64,000 bases of DNA from Xanthobacteraceae bacterium (lineage in GTDB: Bacteria > Pseudomonadota > Alphaproteobacteria > Rhizobiales > Xanthobacteraceae): positions 23,123-87,122 of the forward strand of contig JAQGJU010000055.1 in the NCBI GenBank assembly GCA_028290465.1. Direction: 5' to 3'. Shown one piece after another: positions 36,297-44,516 of the stretch (positions within the stretch are counted from its first letter, which is position 1; each line of letters starts with the position of its first letter). The notes under the pieces are model-generated. The model ran no database searches. It was given only the letters and a program-made list of their open reading frames with translations, and was not told the DNA's origin. The position numbers were made by a program, and so were the translations under genes.

Positions 36297-37085
36297 ATGC
36301 TGCGCGTATTGAAAAATCTCGATCCGCGTCGCCCGCTTGGCATTCTTCTCGGCACGGGGGCGCTGACAATTGTCGCGTTGCTGTTCGTGCCGCCGATTCC
36401 GCAAAACTCGGCCTATCATCTGTTCGCCGACCAGACGACCTGCCTGGGCGTGCCGAACTTCTGGAACGTGATGTCCAATTTGCCATTCGTGCTGATCGGC
36501 ATCGCCGGACTGTGCCGCCGTCATGCGAGCCTGAGCACCACGATGTTGTTCGTCGGAATTCTTCTGACCGGCCTCGGCTCGGCCTATTATCACTGGCAGC
36601 CCAACGACGACACGCTGTTCTGGGACCGGCTGCCGATGACCATCACGTTCATGGCGATCCTGGCCGGCGCCATCGAGGAACGAGTCAGTCCGAGACTCGG
36701 CGTGATCCTGCTGTGGCCCTTGCTGGCGGTCGGCCTGCTCAGCCTCGTGCTGTGGCGGATCACCGGCGATCTGCGGCCCTATGTCTGGGTGCAGTTCTTT
36801 CCCTGCCTGGTATTGCCGCTGCTGTTCTGGCTTACGCCGGCGCGCTACACGCGGACGCAAGACTGGATCATCGCGGCGGGTCTGTATGGGGTCGCTAAAG
36901 TGTTCGAGTTCACCGATGTCCTGGTCTATTCGGCCGGCGGCCTGATGAGCGGGCACACGCTGAAACATCTGATCGCGGCCGCCGGTTGTTTCATGATCTT
37001 GCGCCACTTCCAGACCCGGCAGCCGATCGCCGTCGACAGCGCGGTGGCGCTGCCGCCGACGTCCGTCATGGCGCCATCGCGATGA
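36297..37085 (+). CDS. Ceramidase-like membrane hydrolase (CREST superfamily)
   Basis: 262-residue membrane protein with about seven helices. The block LTGLGSAYYHWQPNDDTLFWDRLP contains Ser, His and Asp, and GHTLKHLIAAAG provides an HxxxH, the conserved metal-site residues of the alkaline ceramidase/CREST superfamily. The family hydrolyses amide bonds of lipids. The ATG at 36297 follows GATGAGG; a longer frame from 36255 uses TTG. It overlaps the next gene by ATGA, so it is coupled to a NAPE-PLD-like enzyme. Confidence 0.82.
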   Translation: MLRVLKNLDPRRPLGILLGTGALTIVALLFVPPIPQNSAYHLFADQTTCLGVPNFWNVMSNLPFVLIGIAGLCRRHASLSTTMLFVGILLTGLGSAYYHWQPNDDTLFWDRLPMTITFMAILAGAIEERVSPRLGVILLWPLLAVGLLSLVLWRITGDLRPYVWVQFFPCLVLPLLFWLTPARYTRTQDWIIAAGLYGVAKVFEFTDVLVYSAGGLMSGHTLKHLIAAAGCFMILRHFQTRQPIAVDSAVALPPTSVMAPSR

Positions 37086-38149
37086 AGCTGACCCGCCGCC
37101 GTCTGTTCGCGGGCCTGGCCGCGACGGCCGCGCTGTTCGGCGGAGGCGGGGCGGCGCGCGCGGTCGCGGCGCGCTATTACGATGGGCCGGTGTCCGATCA
37201 TTTCGACGGCGTGCGCTTTGTCGATCGGCATGGCTCGCCGCCCAAACCGTTCGGCCATGTGCTGCGCTTTTGGACCTCGCGATACACCGACCGCTGGCCG
37301 GACCGGGTGCCGAGCCCGCATGCGGATAAGCCGCCGGCCCGGGTGACGGGACCGGACTGGCGCATTTCTTTCGTCGGCCACGCGACGCTTTTACTGCAGA
37401 CCGCCAGCCTCAATATCCTGATCGATCCGGTGTGGTCGCAGCGCGCCTCGCCGTTCGGCTTCGTCGGGCCGAAGCGGGTCAACGATCCGGGCGTCGCGTT
37501 CGATGCGCTGCCGAAGATCGACCATGTGCTGGTCAGCCATAATCACTATGACCATCTCGATGTCGCTACCTTGTCGCGTCTCGCCGCCCGCGACCGGCCA
37601 CGGGTGATCACGCCGCTCGGCAACGATACGATCATGCACGCCCATGATCCGGTCATCGCGGCGCAAGCATATGACTGGCACGCGCGGGTCGAACTGGCGC
37701 CCGGCATCGCCGTGACCCTGATTCCGGTGCGGCACTGGTCGGCGCGCGGCGTGTTCGATCGCAACAAGGCGCTGTGGGCCGGATTCGTGATCGACACGCC
37801 GGCCGGCCGCATTCTTCACGTCGGCGATTCCGGTTACGGCACCGGCCATCATTTCCGCGATGCGCGCGAGCGGTATGGGCCGTTCCGGCTGGCCGTTCTG
37901 CCGATCGGCGCCTATGAGCCGCGCTGGTTCATGCAGGACATGCACATGAATCCGGCCGAAGCCGTCAAGGCGCTGGCGGACGTCGGCGCCGAACTGGCGC
38001 TGGCGCATCATCACGGCACGTTTCAACTGACATTCGAGGGTGTCGACGCGCCGCCGACGGCTCTGGCAACTGCGCTGGCCGAGGCCGGCATTCCGGAGGA
38101 GCGCTTCCGCGTGCTCAAGCCGGGGCAGATTTGGGAAATTCCGGCGTAA
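37082..38149 (+). CDS. NAPE-PLD-like metallo-beta-lactamase-fold hydrolase, exported
   Basis: 355 residues. The N-terminus KLTRRRLFAGLAATAALFGG is a twin-arginine-type signal. The metallo-beta-lactamase fold carries SHNHYDHLDVATL (HxHxDH, about 155-161), RHWSARG, HVGDSGYGTGHHF and LAHHHGTFQL ligands, and ILIDPVWSQRASPFGFVGPKR, typical of N-acyl-phosphatidylethanolamine phospholipase D relatives. It probably cleaves a phospholipid or N-acyl lipid in the periplasm. It is translationally coupled to the ceramidase-like gene and followed by a long repeat copy and a hairpin. Confidence 0.88.
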   Translation: MKLTRRRLFAGLAATAALFGGGGAARAVAARYYDGPVSDHFDGVRFVDRHGSPPKPFGHVLRFWTSRYTDRWPDRVPSPHADKPPARVTGPDWRISFVGHATLLLQTASLNILIDPVWSQRASPFGFVGPKRVNDPGVAFDALPKIDHVLVSHNHYDHLDVATLSRLAARDRPRVITPLGNDTIMHAHDPVIAAQAYDWHARVELAPGIAVTLIPVRHWSARGVFDRNKALWAGFVIDTPAGRILHVGDSGYGTGHHFRDARERYGPFRLAVLPIGAYEPRWFMQDMHMNPAEAVKALADVGAELALAHHHGTFQLTFEGVDAPPTALATALAEAGIPEERFRVLKPGQIWEIPA

Positions 38150-38157
38150 GCCGTTTA

Positions 38158-38233
38158 AAGCATGATCCCGAAAAGCATGCCCTCGGACTTGATCCGGGGG
38201 TGGGAACCGGTTTTCGGAAAAGATCATGCTCAA
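38158..38233. repeat. Palindromic extragenic repeat, long form (copy 6), reversed
   Basis: Inverted relative to copies 3 and 5: AAGCATGATCCCGAAAAGCA, then TGCCCTCGGACTTGATCC, then GGTTTTCGGAAAAGATCATG. It contains the middle insert of the long form. It lies between the convergent NAPE-PLD-like and GyrI-like genes, beside the hairpin at 38242. Confidence 0.9.
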
Positions 38234-38241
38234 ACAAGAAG

Positions 38242-38283
38242 CTAGACTTTGATCCGATTCAACTAAATCGGATCAAAGTCTAG
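38242..38283. terminator. Perfect 18-bp hairpin between convergent genes
   Basis: CTAGACTTTGATCCGATT pairs exactly with AATCGGATCAAAGTCTAG around the loop CAACTA. It is 93 bp after the hydrolase stop and 13 bp before the end of the GyrI-like gene. There is no T-run, so it may be a stabilising or bidirectional stop structure or a separate repeat type rather than a classic terminator. Confidence 0.6.
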
Positions 38284-38295
38284 GTCGCCGGATGT

Positions 38296-38910
38296 TTACT
38301 TGATCGGCACCAGGACGTGGATCACCAGCTTATCTTCCGGTGTGGTCAGTGGATCGGTGACATATTCCTCGATGAACAGATCCTGCGCCTCGATGCGCTT
38401 CTCGTCCAAATGGTTGGAGATCGCCTCGTAGGTCGAATCCATCGAATCGTAAGGGCCGCGATGGGTGAAGCGCAGCGCCTTGCCGGCCTGCGAGGTCCCG
38501 ACCGCGATGTCGCCGCGCGGCGGATTCTTCGGGGCTTCGGCGATCGGCACCGCGGCCTGGAACTGGAACCCGGTGTCGTCGGTCGAGGTGTAGACCGTCA
38601 TGAACGGGCCGTCCGGCTTCAGGCCTTCCTTGGTCATATAGCCCTGCACCGACTTGAAGGCGTCGATCAGCGTCTCGAAGGCGGAATCCCAGTTCCCGCT
38701 GCCCTTGAAGTAGATGATGGTCTTCGGCGTCAGCGTGACTTCCTCGCCGAACGGGTCGGCGATTTGCGGCTGCGGCGGCTGAGCCGGAACCGGTTGGGCC
38801 TGCGCTAAGCGTTGGGGTGTTTGCGTGGCCGGATGCGCGGCGGCGCATAGGGCAGGGCTGGCGAAAGCCGCGACCGCGGCGATGCACAGCGCGAGGCGAA
38901 GGCTGGACAT
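38296..38910 (-). CDS. Exported GyrI-like effector-binding-domain protein
   Basis: 204 residues. A signal peptide (SSLRLALCIAAVAAFASPAL) and a Pro/Gln-rich linker (QPVPAQPPQPQIADPFGEE) precede a GyrI/AraC-type small-molecule-binding domain (about 55-200) with TVYTSTDDTGFQFQAAVPI, FTHRGPYDSMDSTYEAISNHLDEK and EEYVTDPLTTPEDKLVIHVLVPI. In the periplasm it could bind a hydrophobic ligand such as haem or a drug; function unproven. The start at 38910 is chosen because GGAGAG lies 7 bases upstream. Confidence 0.82.
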   Translation of the reverse strand: MSSLRLALCIAAVAAFASPALCAAAHPATQTPQRLAQAQPVPAQPPQPQIADPFGEEVTLTPKTIIYFKGSGNWDSAFETLIDAFKSVQGYMTKEGLKPDGPFMTVYTSTDDTGFQFQAAVPIAEAPKNPPRGDIAVGTSQAGKALRFTHRGPYDSMDSTYEAISNHLDEKRIEAQDLFIEEYVTDPLTTPEDKLVIHVLVPIK

Positions 38911-39170
38911 CGACATCTCTCCAAGCATTTCCGGCGACCTGGAGATCGGTGCGCTCTCGAAAATGCAAATATGCTCCTAGAGCGCATTTCCGATTCAATT
39001 GTGTCAAGCTGCGCTGTGGGATGCCCGTACTCTAGCCCAATGTTTGGCCATGAGCTTTCGAAAAATTGATGTTGCCGGTGCCGGCCGCGCAATGTCTTTC
39101 GATAGCCTGACGGCGATCTGGGCGGACGCGTGACCACGACAGCGGTCACGTCAGAGCGCCGCGTCGCGCC

Positions 39171-39545
39171 TCAGCGCGTCGGTATCAGCAGTTCGCGGCC
39201 GACCCCGGTCCTGTCGGCGATCGTCCACAGGCCGTCGAGCGAGCCGTCGGGCTTCATCTCGTAGATCACCAGGCCGATCGCCTGGCCCATGCGGTACCCG
39301 GCCGCGAAAGTGGGGCCGTTGCGCATGCAGATGCCCTGCGAGGTGGTCCCGCCGGTGATCCAGGTGATGCGGCAGGTATTGCGACTGGTGACCGCGCTCT
39401 CGGCCGTTCCGGAATAGGACGAGCCGTCAAAGTTCTTGCCCGCGACCTGATAACGCCCACCGAGTTCCTGTGCGTCTGCCGGCATCGCCAGCGCTCCGGT
39501 CAGAAGCGCCGCGCCAAGAGTCGTACCAAGAAGAATAGCTTTCAT
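39171..39545 (-). CDS. Small exported protein of unknown function
   Basis: 124 residues. Signal peptide KAILLGTTLGAALLTGALAM, cut near ADAQE. The mature part (GGRYQVAGKNFDGSSYSGTA, TCRITWITGGTTSQGICMRN, AAGYRMGQAIGLVIYEMKPD) resembles small beta-barrel proteins with a lipocalin-like look; I do not recognise a named family. Two Cys may form a disulfide. It begins 34 bp after the stop of the alpha/beta hydrolase gene on the same strand, so the two are likely co-transcribed. Confidence 0.75.
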   Translation of the reverse strand: MKAILLGTTLGAALLTGALAMPADAQELGGRYQVAGKNFDGSSYSGTAESAVTSRNTCRITWITGGTTSQGICMRNGPTFAAGYRMGQAIGLVIYEMKPDGSLDGLWTIADRTGVGRELLIPTR

Positions 39546-39579
39546 TGGAAAATCCCCCCAGGTGATGACGACGACGGCT

Positions 39580-40515
39580 TCACCGAAACTCAGTTCTTTT
39601 GTCGTCGCGGGGGCGGCCACGCGTCTGTGCGGGTCGTGCCCGTTCCTCGCTGAGAAATTGTTCCACAAGTGGGCGCCACACATCAATGCCGCCTTTGCCC
39701 CGGCTGAGGTCGTGGCCGTCATTGCCGAAAGCCGGCAGCAGCCGAAATTCGACGGTGCCGCCGGCGTCCCGATAGGCGGCGGCGAGGCGGGAGGACAGCG
39801 TCGGCGCGAAATAGCTGTCGTTCTCGGTATATAGCCACAGGCTGGGAATGCGGGCGGTCGCGCCGAAGCGGCCGGCCGCCGCCACCAGCCGGTCCGGCGC
39901 GCAATTGTTGTTCGGCTGGTCTTTAACCCGGCCGCCGCGCCCGCCGGCGAAATTGACGATAGCCTGCACCTCGGGTGGATTGCGACTGGCGAGCGCCAGC
40001 GCACCCCAGCCGCCGGCCGATTGTCCGACCACGATGACGCCGTTCGGCTTCACGAACGGCTGGCGGATCATGAACGCAATCGCCGCCGCGATGCTGTCGG
40101 CGGTGCGCTGGCCGGAGGCGAAATAGTCGACGTTCTGGCAGCCGCCGGTCTGGCCTTCCAAATACGGGCCTCCGGTCGCGCCATGGCCCGGGCGCTGCGG
40201 CACCGCAACGGCATAGCCGCGTGCCACAAAGAACCGCGCGATGTCGAGAAACACCGGCGTCTGCATGCGGGCGCGCTGCATCTCATTCTGGGTCGAGCCG
40301 TGATTGATCACCACCAGCGGAAACGGTCCGTCGCCCGGCGGCCGGAACAATTCCGTGCGCATCTGGACCGCCGGATCGGGCGACGGAATCAAGACAGACT
40401 GCCGGCCCTTTTCACGGCCCGGCGACCAGCTTTCGGTCTGGCCGAACGCCGCACTGATTCCGAGTGCCAGCGTCAGCAGGATCGAAGCCGCCCTTAAACG
40501 CGGTCTGAAACTCAT
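39580..40515 (-). CDS. Exported alpha/beta hydrolase, dienelactone-hydrolase-like
   Basis: 311 residues. An N-terminal signal (RPRLRAASILLTLALGISAA) is followed by an alpha/beta-hydrolase fold: nucleophile Ser in VVVGQSAGGWGALAL (about residue 165), oxyanion region VVINHGSTQNEMQR, acidic residue in LYTENDSYFAP and His in AFGNDGHDLSRG. It is probably a periplasmic esterase; substrate unknown. The start is the ATG at 40515. The small exported protein follows 34 bp downstream. Confidence 0.88.
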   Translation of the reverse strand: MSFRPRLRAASILLTLALGISAAFGQTESWSPGREKGRQSVLIPSPDPAVQMRTELFRPPGDGPFPLVVINHGSTQNEMQRARMQTPVFLDIARFFVARGYAVAVPQRPGHGATGGPYLEGQTGGCQNVDYFASGQRTADSIAAAIAFMIRQPFVKPNGVIVVGQSAGGWGALALASRNPPEVQAIVNFAGGRGGRVKDQPNNNCAPDRLVAAAGRFGATARIPSLWLYTENDSYFAPTLSSRLAAAYRDAGGTVEFRLLPAFGNDGHDLSRGKGGIDVWRPLVEQFLSEERARPAQTRGRPRDDKRTEFR

Positions 40516-40666
40516 GAAAGGCTGTTCTCCTGGGTTTCTATCTCTCGGCAACTTTGCCTTTAGGTCCAATGGATTCTGGCCAATCACTACCCTAGTAATC
40601 CACACCGTTAACCGATTGTTTAACATGGGGCTTGATGGCCGGCCGCGCGCTTGCTTTCATCTGCCC

Positions 40667-41179
40667 ATGAGCAGCACCACCCTGATCGAAATCCGCCGCG
40701 CCAAGCCGTCCGACGCCGAGTCGGTGGCGACTGTTCACGACGAAGCCTGGCGGGCAGCCTATCAGGGCATCATTCCGGGCACCGAACTGGAAAAGCTGAT
40801 CACCCGGCGCGGTCCGGATTGGTGGGACAGCGCCATCCGCAAAGGCAGCCGGATTTCGCTGATGGTGTTCGGCGAGCAGATCGCCGGCTACGCCAATTAC
40901 GGCCGCAACCGCGCCCGCAGCCTGTTCTATGACGGCGAGGTCTACGAACTGTATCTGCGCCCGGAATATCAGGGCCTCGGCTTCGGCCGGCGGCTGTTTT
41001 CCTCGGCGCGCCGCGATCTGGTGCAGAGCGGCATGAAGAGCCTGGTGATCTGGGCGCTGTCGGAAAACGATGGCGCGGTCGAGTTTTACAAGGCGCTGGG
41101 CGGCCGCGCGGTAGCGCGCTCGTCCGAAAAGTTCGGCAGCCGCACCCTCGACAAGGTCGCGTTTGCATGGTCGGCGTGA
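40667..41179 (+). CDS. GNAT-family N-acetyltransferase
   Basis: 170 residues. GNAT fold with IRRAKPSDAESVATVHDEAWRAAY at the N-terminus, YELYLRPEYQGLGFGRRLFSSARRDL (acetyl-CoA-binding R/QxxGxG/A motif, about residues 88-105) and LSENDGAVEFYKALGGRAVARSS. The substrate, protein or small molecule, is unknown. The ATG at 40667 starts at MSSTTL; an in-frame ATG at 40625 would add 14 residues. A GTTAA ... TTAAC symmetric element lies 40-60 bp upstream. Confidence 0.88.
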   Translation: MSSTTLIEIRRAKPSDAESVATVHDEAWRAAYQGIIPGTELEKLITRRGPDWWDSAIRKGSRISLMVFGEQIAGYANYGRNRARSLFYDGEVYELYLRPEYQGLGFGRRLFSSARRDLVQSGMKSLVIWALSENDGAVEFYKALGGRAVARSSEKFGSRTLDKVAFAWSA

Positions 41180-41377
41180 TCCTGCCGGCGTGACATCTGG
41201 TCACCGCCGCCCCATAACGCATCGCACATAGCCGATATCGGGCCGCGAAAGCCGGCCCTCGGGACCGTTCCGGCTTGGGTCCCCAATAAGCCCAAACATG
41301 CTTTAATGCTGCAGTGACCTGTCGCCCCGGGACTCAAATCCGGCCGGCCGGCCTCATCCCTATCTCAGGAGCCATTC

Positions 41378-41929
41378 ATGCGCCTCGACGCCGTCTCGAT
41401 CGGAAAAAATCCGCCTCACGAGGTCAATGTCATCGTCGAGGTACCGGTCGGCGGCGAACCGATCAAATACGAGATGGACAAGGCCGCCGGCACGTTGGTG
41501 GTCGATCGCTTCCTGTATACGGCGATGCGCTATCCGGGGAATTACGGTTTCATCCCGCACACGCTGTCGGGCGACGGCGATCCGTGCGACGTGCTGGTCG
41601 CCAATACCCGCGCCATCGTGCCGGGCGCGATCATGAGTGTGCGGCCGGTCGGCGTGCTGTTGATGCAGGACGAAGCCGGCGAGGACGAAAAAATTATCGC
41701 GGTGCCGTCGTCCAAGCTGACGCAGCGCTACGACCGGGTGAAGACCTATAGTGACCTGCCCGACATCACGCTGCAGCAGATTCAACACTTCTTCGAGCAC
41801 TACAAGGATCTGGAGCCGAACAAATGGGTCAAGGTGGTGCGTTGGGGCGACGCCGCCGACGCGCATCAGTTGATCCTGGAAGGCATCGAGCGCGAGCAGG
41901 CCAACCTCAAAAGCGGCGGGAAGAGCTAA
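41378..41929 (+). CDS. ppa: Inorganic pyrophosphatase
   Basis: 183-residue family I soluble pyrophosphatase. Conserved residues: [47 protein letters not shown] with the metal-binding DGDPCD, and the later [22 protein letters not shown] and [13 protein letters not shown]. Length is normal for the bacterial enzyme. It has TCAGGAGCC before the ATG at 41378. It drives biosynthesis by removing PPi. Confidence 0.97.
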   Translation: MRLDAVSIGKNPPHEVNVIVEVPVGGEPIKYEMDKAAGTLVVDRFLYTAMRYPGNYGFIPHTLSGDGDPCDVLVANTRAIVPGAIMSVRPVGVLLMQDEAGEDEKIIAVPSSKLTQRYDRVKTYSDLPDITLQQIQHFFEHYKDLEPNKWVKVVRWGDAADAHQLILEGIEREQANLKSGGKS

Positions 41930-41938
41930 CCAGCCGCC

Positions 41939-42547
41939 TCACTTATTCGGATCGTCGGTGCCGCACTTAAAGCCGCGCGCCTTATCGTCGGCCAGCTTGC
42001 GGGCGGCCTCGTTGGCGCCCGGCTGCCGCGCATCGACATAGCCGATATGGCAGACGCCGCCCGGATTGAGCCGGGTGACCACCAGCGTGCGGCCGGTCGA
42101 CTTGCCGTCCTCGCGTTCGGCGTCGGCCTCGGTCCTTGTGTTCCAGCGCACGATGGCGGCGAAAGGACGCTTCTTCCCGTTGGCCAGCTTCTCGATCCGC
42201 CACTCGATGGTGCCGTCATAGACGCTGTTGAAGCCCGGGAAGGTTTCGCTGGAGGCGGGTTCTTTCTGGGCCTGCTTCGCCGTCGTGCCGAAGCTCATCG
42301 TCATGCGCTGATCGCCGCCGCTGAGCAGCACCATGATTCCGTCATGGCCGGCGCAACGCCACGAGCCGTAATCCTCGACATCGCGGCCGGGGGTGTGCTT
42401 GCAGCCCTTCTCGGCGTCGAACTTCGTATAGACGAAGGAAATCTCTTGCGATGCGGTTTGCGCGATGGCCGGCAGCGCGCCGCCCAGCAGAACGACCATC
42501 CCGATTCCGGCCGCAACGGCGATCACTTGCCGGGTCACTTGGCGCAT
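41939..42547 (-). CDS. Exported protein of unknown function
   Basis: 202 residues. Signal peptide (TRQVIAVAAGIGMVVLLGGAL, cut near AIAQT). The mature part contains FDAEKGCKHTPGRDVEDYGS, WRCAGHDGIMVLLSGGDQRM, a WRIEKLANGKKRPFAAIVRW strand pair and GGVCHIGYVDARQPGANEAA. Four Cys could form two disulfides. I do not recognise a named family. The start at 42547 is preferred because AAGGAACTG lies upstream; a GTG at 42550 is alternative. Confidence 0.75.
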   Translation of the reverse strand: MRQVTRQVIAVAAGIGMVVLLGGALPAIAQTASQEISFVYTKFDAEKGCKHTPGRDVEDYGSWRCAGHDGIMVLLSGGDQRMTMSFGTTAKQAQKEPASSETFPGFNSVYDGTIEWRIEKLANGKKRPFAAIVRWNTRTEADAEREDGKSTGRTLVVTRLNPGGVCHIGYVDARQPGANEAARKLADDKARGFKCGTDDPNK

Positions 42548-42618
42548 CACAGTTCCTTCCGCGACTATCCTGGTCTTGTTGGTCGTCTGAAAGATAGCGA
42601 TGGTTCAGGCACGGTGAC

Positions 42619-43503
42619 CTAGACCTGCGGCTCCGGCAGGCCCGCGCCGGCGCATGCCGCCCGCAGCGTATTGAGAATGACGCACGCGATCGTCATCGGA
42701 CCGACGCCGCCCGGCACCGGCGTGATCGCGCCCGCGATTTCCCGGGCCTCCGCGAACGCGACATCGCCGACCAGTTTGGTCTTGCCGGCGTCCCCTGGCA
42801 CCCGGTTGATGCCGACATCGATCACGGTGGCGCCCGGCGCGATCCAGTCGCCGCGCACCATTTCCGGCCGGCCGACCGCCGCGAACAGCAGATCGGCACG
42901 ACGACACACGCCCGGCAGGTCGCGGGTCTTCGAATGCGCGATGGTGACGGTGGCGTTTTCGGCGAGCAGCAATTGCGCCAGCGGCTTGCCAACAATGTTG
43001 GAGCGCCCGATCACCACCGCGTTCAGGCCGGCGAGCGAGCCATGGACGCGTTTGGCCAGCAGCACGCAGGCATAGGGCGTGCACGGCACCAGCGCGCGTT
43101 GCCCGGTCGCCAGCCGCCCGGCATTGACCGGATGGAAGCCGTCGACGTCCTTGCCGGGATCGATGGTGTTGAGCACTACGCTCGAATCGATATGATCGGG
43201 CAGCGGCAATTGCACCAGAATGCCGTGCACGTCCTTGTCCGCGTTGAGCCGCCCAATCAGCGCGATCAGGTCAGCCTGCGATGTCGTGTCCGGCAATTTG
43301 TGATCGAACGACCGCATGCCGGCATCGATGACGGCCTTCGATTTCGACCGCACATAGACTTCGCTGGCCGGATCGGCACCGACCAGCACGACGGCCAGGC
43401 CCGGCACGATGCCGTGCTGTTGGGACAGGTCGGCCGCCGCCTTGGCGATATTGGCGCGCAGATCCTGCGCGATCGCCTTGCCGTCGATGAGGATCGCCGT
43501 CAT
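42619..43503 (-). CDS. folD: Bifunctional methylenetetrahydrofolate dehydrogenase/cyclohydrolase
   Basis: 294 residues. It interconverts 5,10-methylene-, methenyl- and 10-formyl-tetrahydrofolate. Motifs: [15 protein letters not shown] with the catalytic Lys and Tyr (about 50-65), [61 protein letters not shown], and [19 protein letters not shown]. Its start overlaps the stop of the YggU gene by ATGA, so the two are coupled. Confidence 0.97.
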   Translation of the reverse strand: MTAILIDGKAIAQDLRANIAKAAADLSQQHGIVPGLAVVLVGADPASEVYVRSKSKAVIDAGMRSFDHKLPDTTSQADLIALIGRLNADKDVHGILVQLPLPDHIDSSVVLNTIDPGKDVDGFHPVNAGRLATGQRALVPCTPYACVLLAKRVHGSLAGLNAVVIGRSNIVGKPLAQLLLAENATVTIAHSKTRDLPGVCRRADLLFAAVGRPEMVRGDWIAPGATVIDVGINRVPGDAGKTKLVGDVAFAEAREIAGAITPVPGGVGPMTIACVILNTLRAACAGAGLPEPQV

Positions 43504-43826
43504 GTCGTTTTTTGCCCCCAGTCCCGTTCCAGCCGCGCCGCCAGTGTGGCCGCGTCGCCAGTGATTGTAATACGTTTGATGCGGGCGGTTGCACCCGCCG
43601 TCAAGTTCACGTCACGGGATGCGACATCAAGCGTCTTGGCGAGCAGCCGGAGCAGCGCCGTATTGGCCTCGCCGTCGGTCGGCGCGGCCCGCACCCGCGC
43701 CTTCAACACGCTGCGCCCGTCCGACAGGATCTCGACGCCGTCGACGGCATCGCGCCCGCCCTTCGGCGTCAGACGAACGGCAACGACAAGCCCGCCCGCG
43801 GTCGCCGACCAGGGGCGCACGTTCAC
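43500..43826 (-). CDS. DUF167/YggU-family protein
   Basis: 108 residues. The YggU fold is marked by [20 protein letters not shown] and [25 protein letters not shown], then [19 protein letters not shown]. Biochemical role is unknown, though it is widely conserved beside YggT as here. It overlaps folD by 4 bases downstream and lies 20 bp after the YggT gene. Confidence 0.92.
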   Translation of the reverse strand: MNVRPWSATAGGLVVAVRLTPKGGRDAVDGVEILSDGRSVLKARVRAAPTDGEANTALLRLLAKTLDVASRDVNLTAGATARIKRITITGDAATLAARLERDWGQKTT

Positions 43827-43846
43827 GGCCGCACGCTCACACGGCG

Positions 43847-44137
43847 TCAGAAGACGTTGGGATAGATGTAGCGGACGATCACGTTCTGAAGGAAGAAGAT
43901 GATCAGGATCAGGATCACCGGCGACACATCGATGCCGCCGAGGGTCGGAATCACCGACCGGATCGGCCGCAGCACCGGCTCGGTAATCCGGAACAGGAAC
44001 TCACCGATAGTCGCGACCACCTGATTCCGGGTGTTGACCACGTTGAAAGCGACCAGCCAGGACAGGATCGCCGAGGCGATCAGCAGCCAGACATAGATCT
44101 GAAGGATCAGCAGGATAACGTCGAGGATCGATTTCAT
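43847..44137 (-). CDS. YggT-family membrane protein
   Basis: 96 residues with two or three membrane segments: KSILDVILLILQIYVWLLIASAIL and the C-terminal VSPVILILIIFFLQNVIVRY, joined by RITEPVLRPIRSVIPTLGGI, the family's conserved loop. In other bacteria YggT is linked to cell division or osmotic phenotypes; here its role is unknown. The frame opens with GTG at 44149 (four extra residues); I use the ATG at 44137. It is upstream of the YggU gene. Confidence 0.92.
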   Translation of the reverse strand: MKSILDVILLILQIYVWLLIASAILSWLVAFNVVNTRNQVVATIGEFLFRITEPVLRPIRSVIPTLGGIDVSPVILILIIFFLQNVIVRYIYPNVF

Positions 44138-44364
44138 GGTCGCGTTCACACTCGCAGGGTTGGGGCGAACCTAGCGGGTCGCCCGCGTGGGAACAAGCCG
44201 AGGATGCCGACATGGCAAACGGCCGATCCTTGACAGCCCTGACTCCTGGCCGTAAATGGCCCCATCCGCCGCAGATCACACAACGGGCGCTCACCGTGAC
44301 GTTCACGTCCGGGCCCCGGTTCGCGTGCATCCTGTTCTGATCTCGGCTATATTCGGGTCGGTTT

Positions 44365-44440
44365 GGGGCCGTAGCTCAGCTGGGAGAGCGCCTCGTTCGC
44401 AATGAGGAGGTCAGCGGTTCGATCCCGCTCGGCTCCACCA
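44365..44440 (+). tRNA. tRNA-Ala(CGC)
   Basis: 76 nt including an encoded CCA. The acceptor GGGGCCG pairs with CGGCTCC (one G-U). D arm GCTCAGCTGGGAGAGC, anticodon stem CCTCG/TGAGG (one G-U) with loop TTCGCAA giving anticodon CGC, and T arm AGCGG-TTCGATC-CCGCT are all intact. It reads the GCG codon, frequent in this GC-rich genome. It lies between divergent yggT and the MFS gene. Confidence 0.97.
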
Positions 44441-44516
44441 ACCCCCCGAACACCGTTTCCGATGGCCCATCCGCCATCGGATTCTGGTACGCCGGTTCCG
44501 CTTGAGGAGCGGGCGC

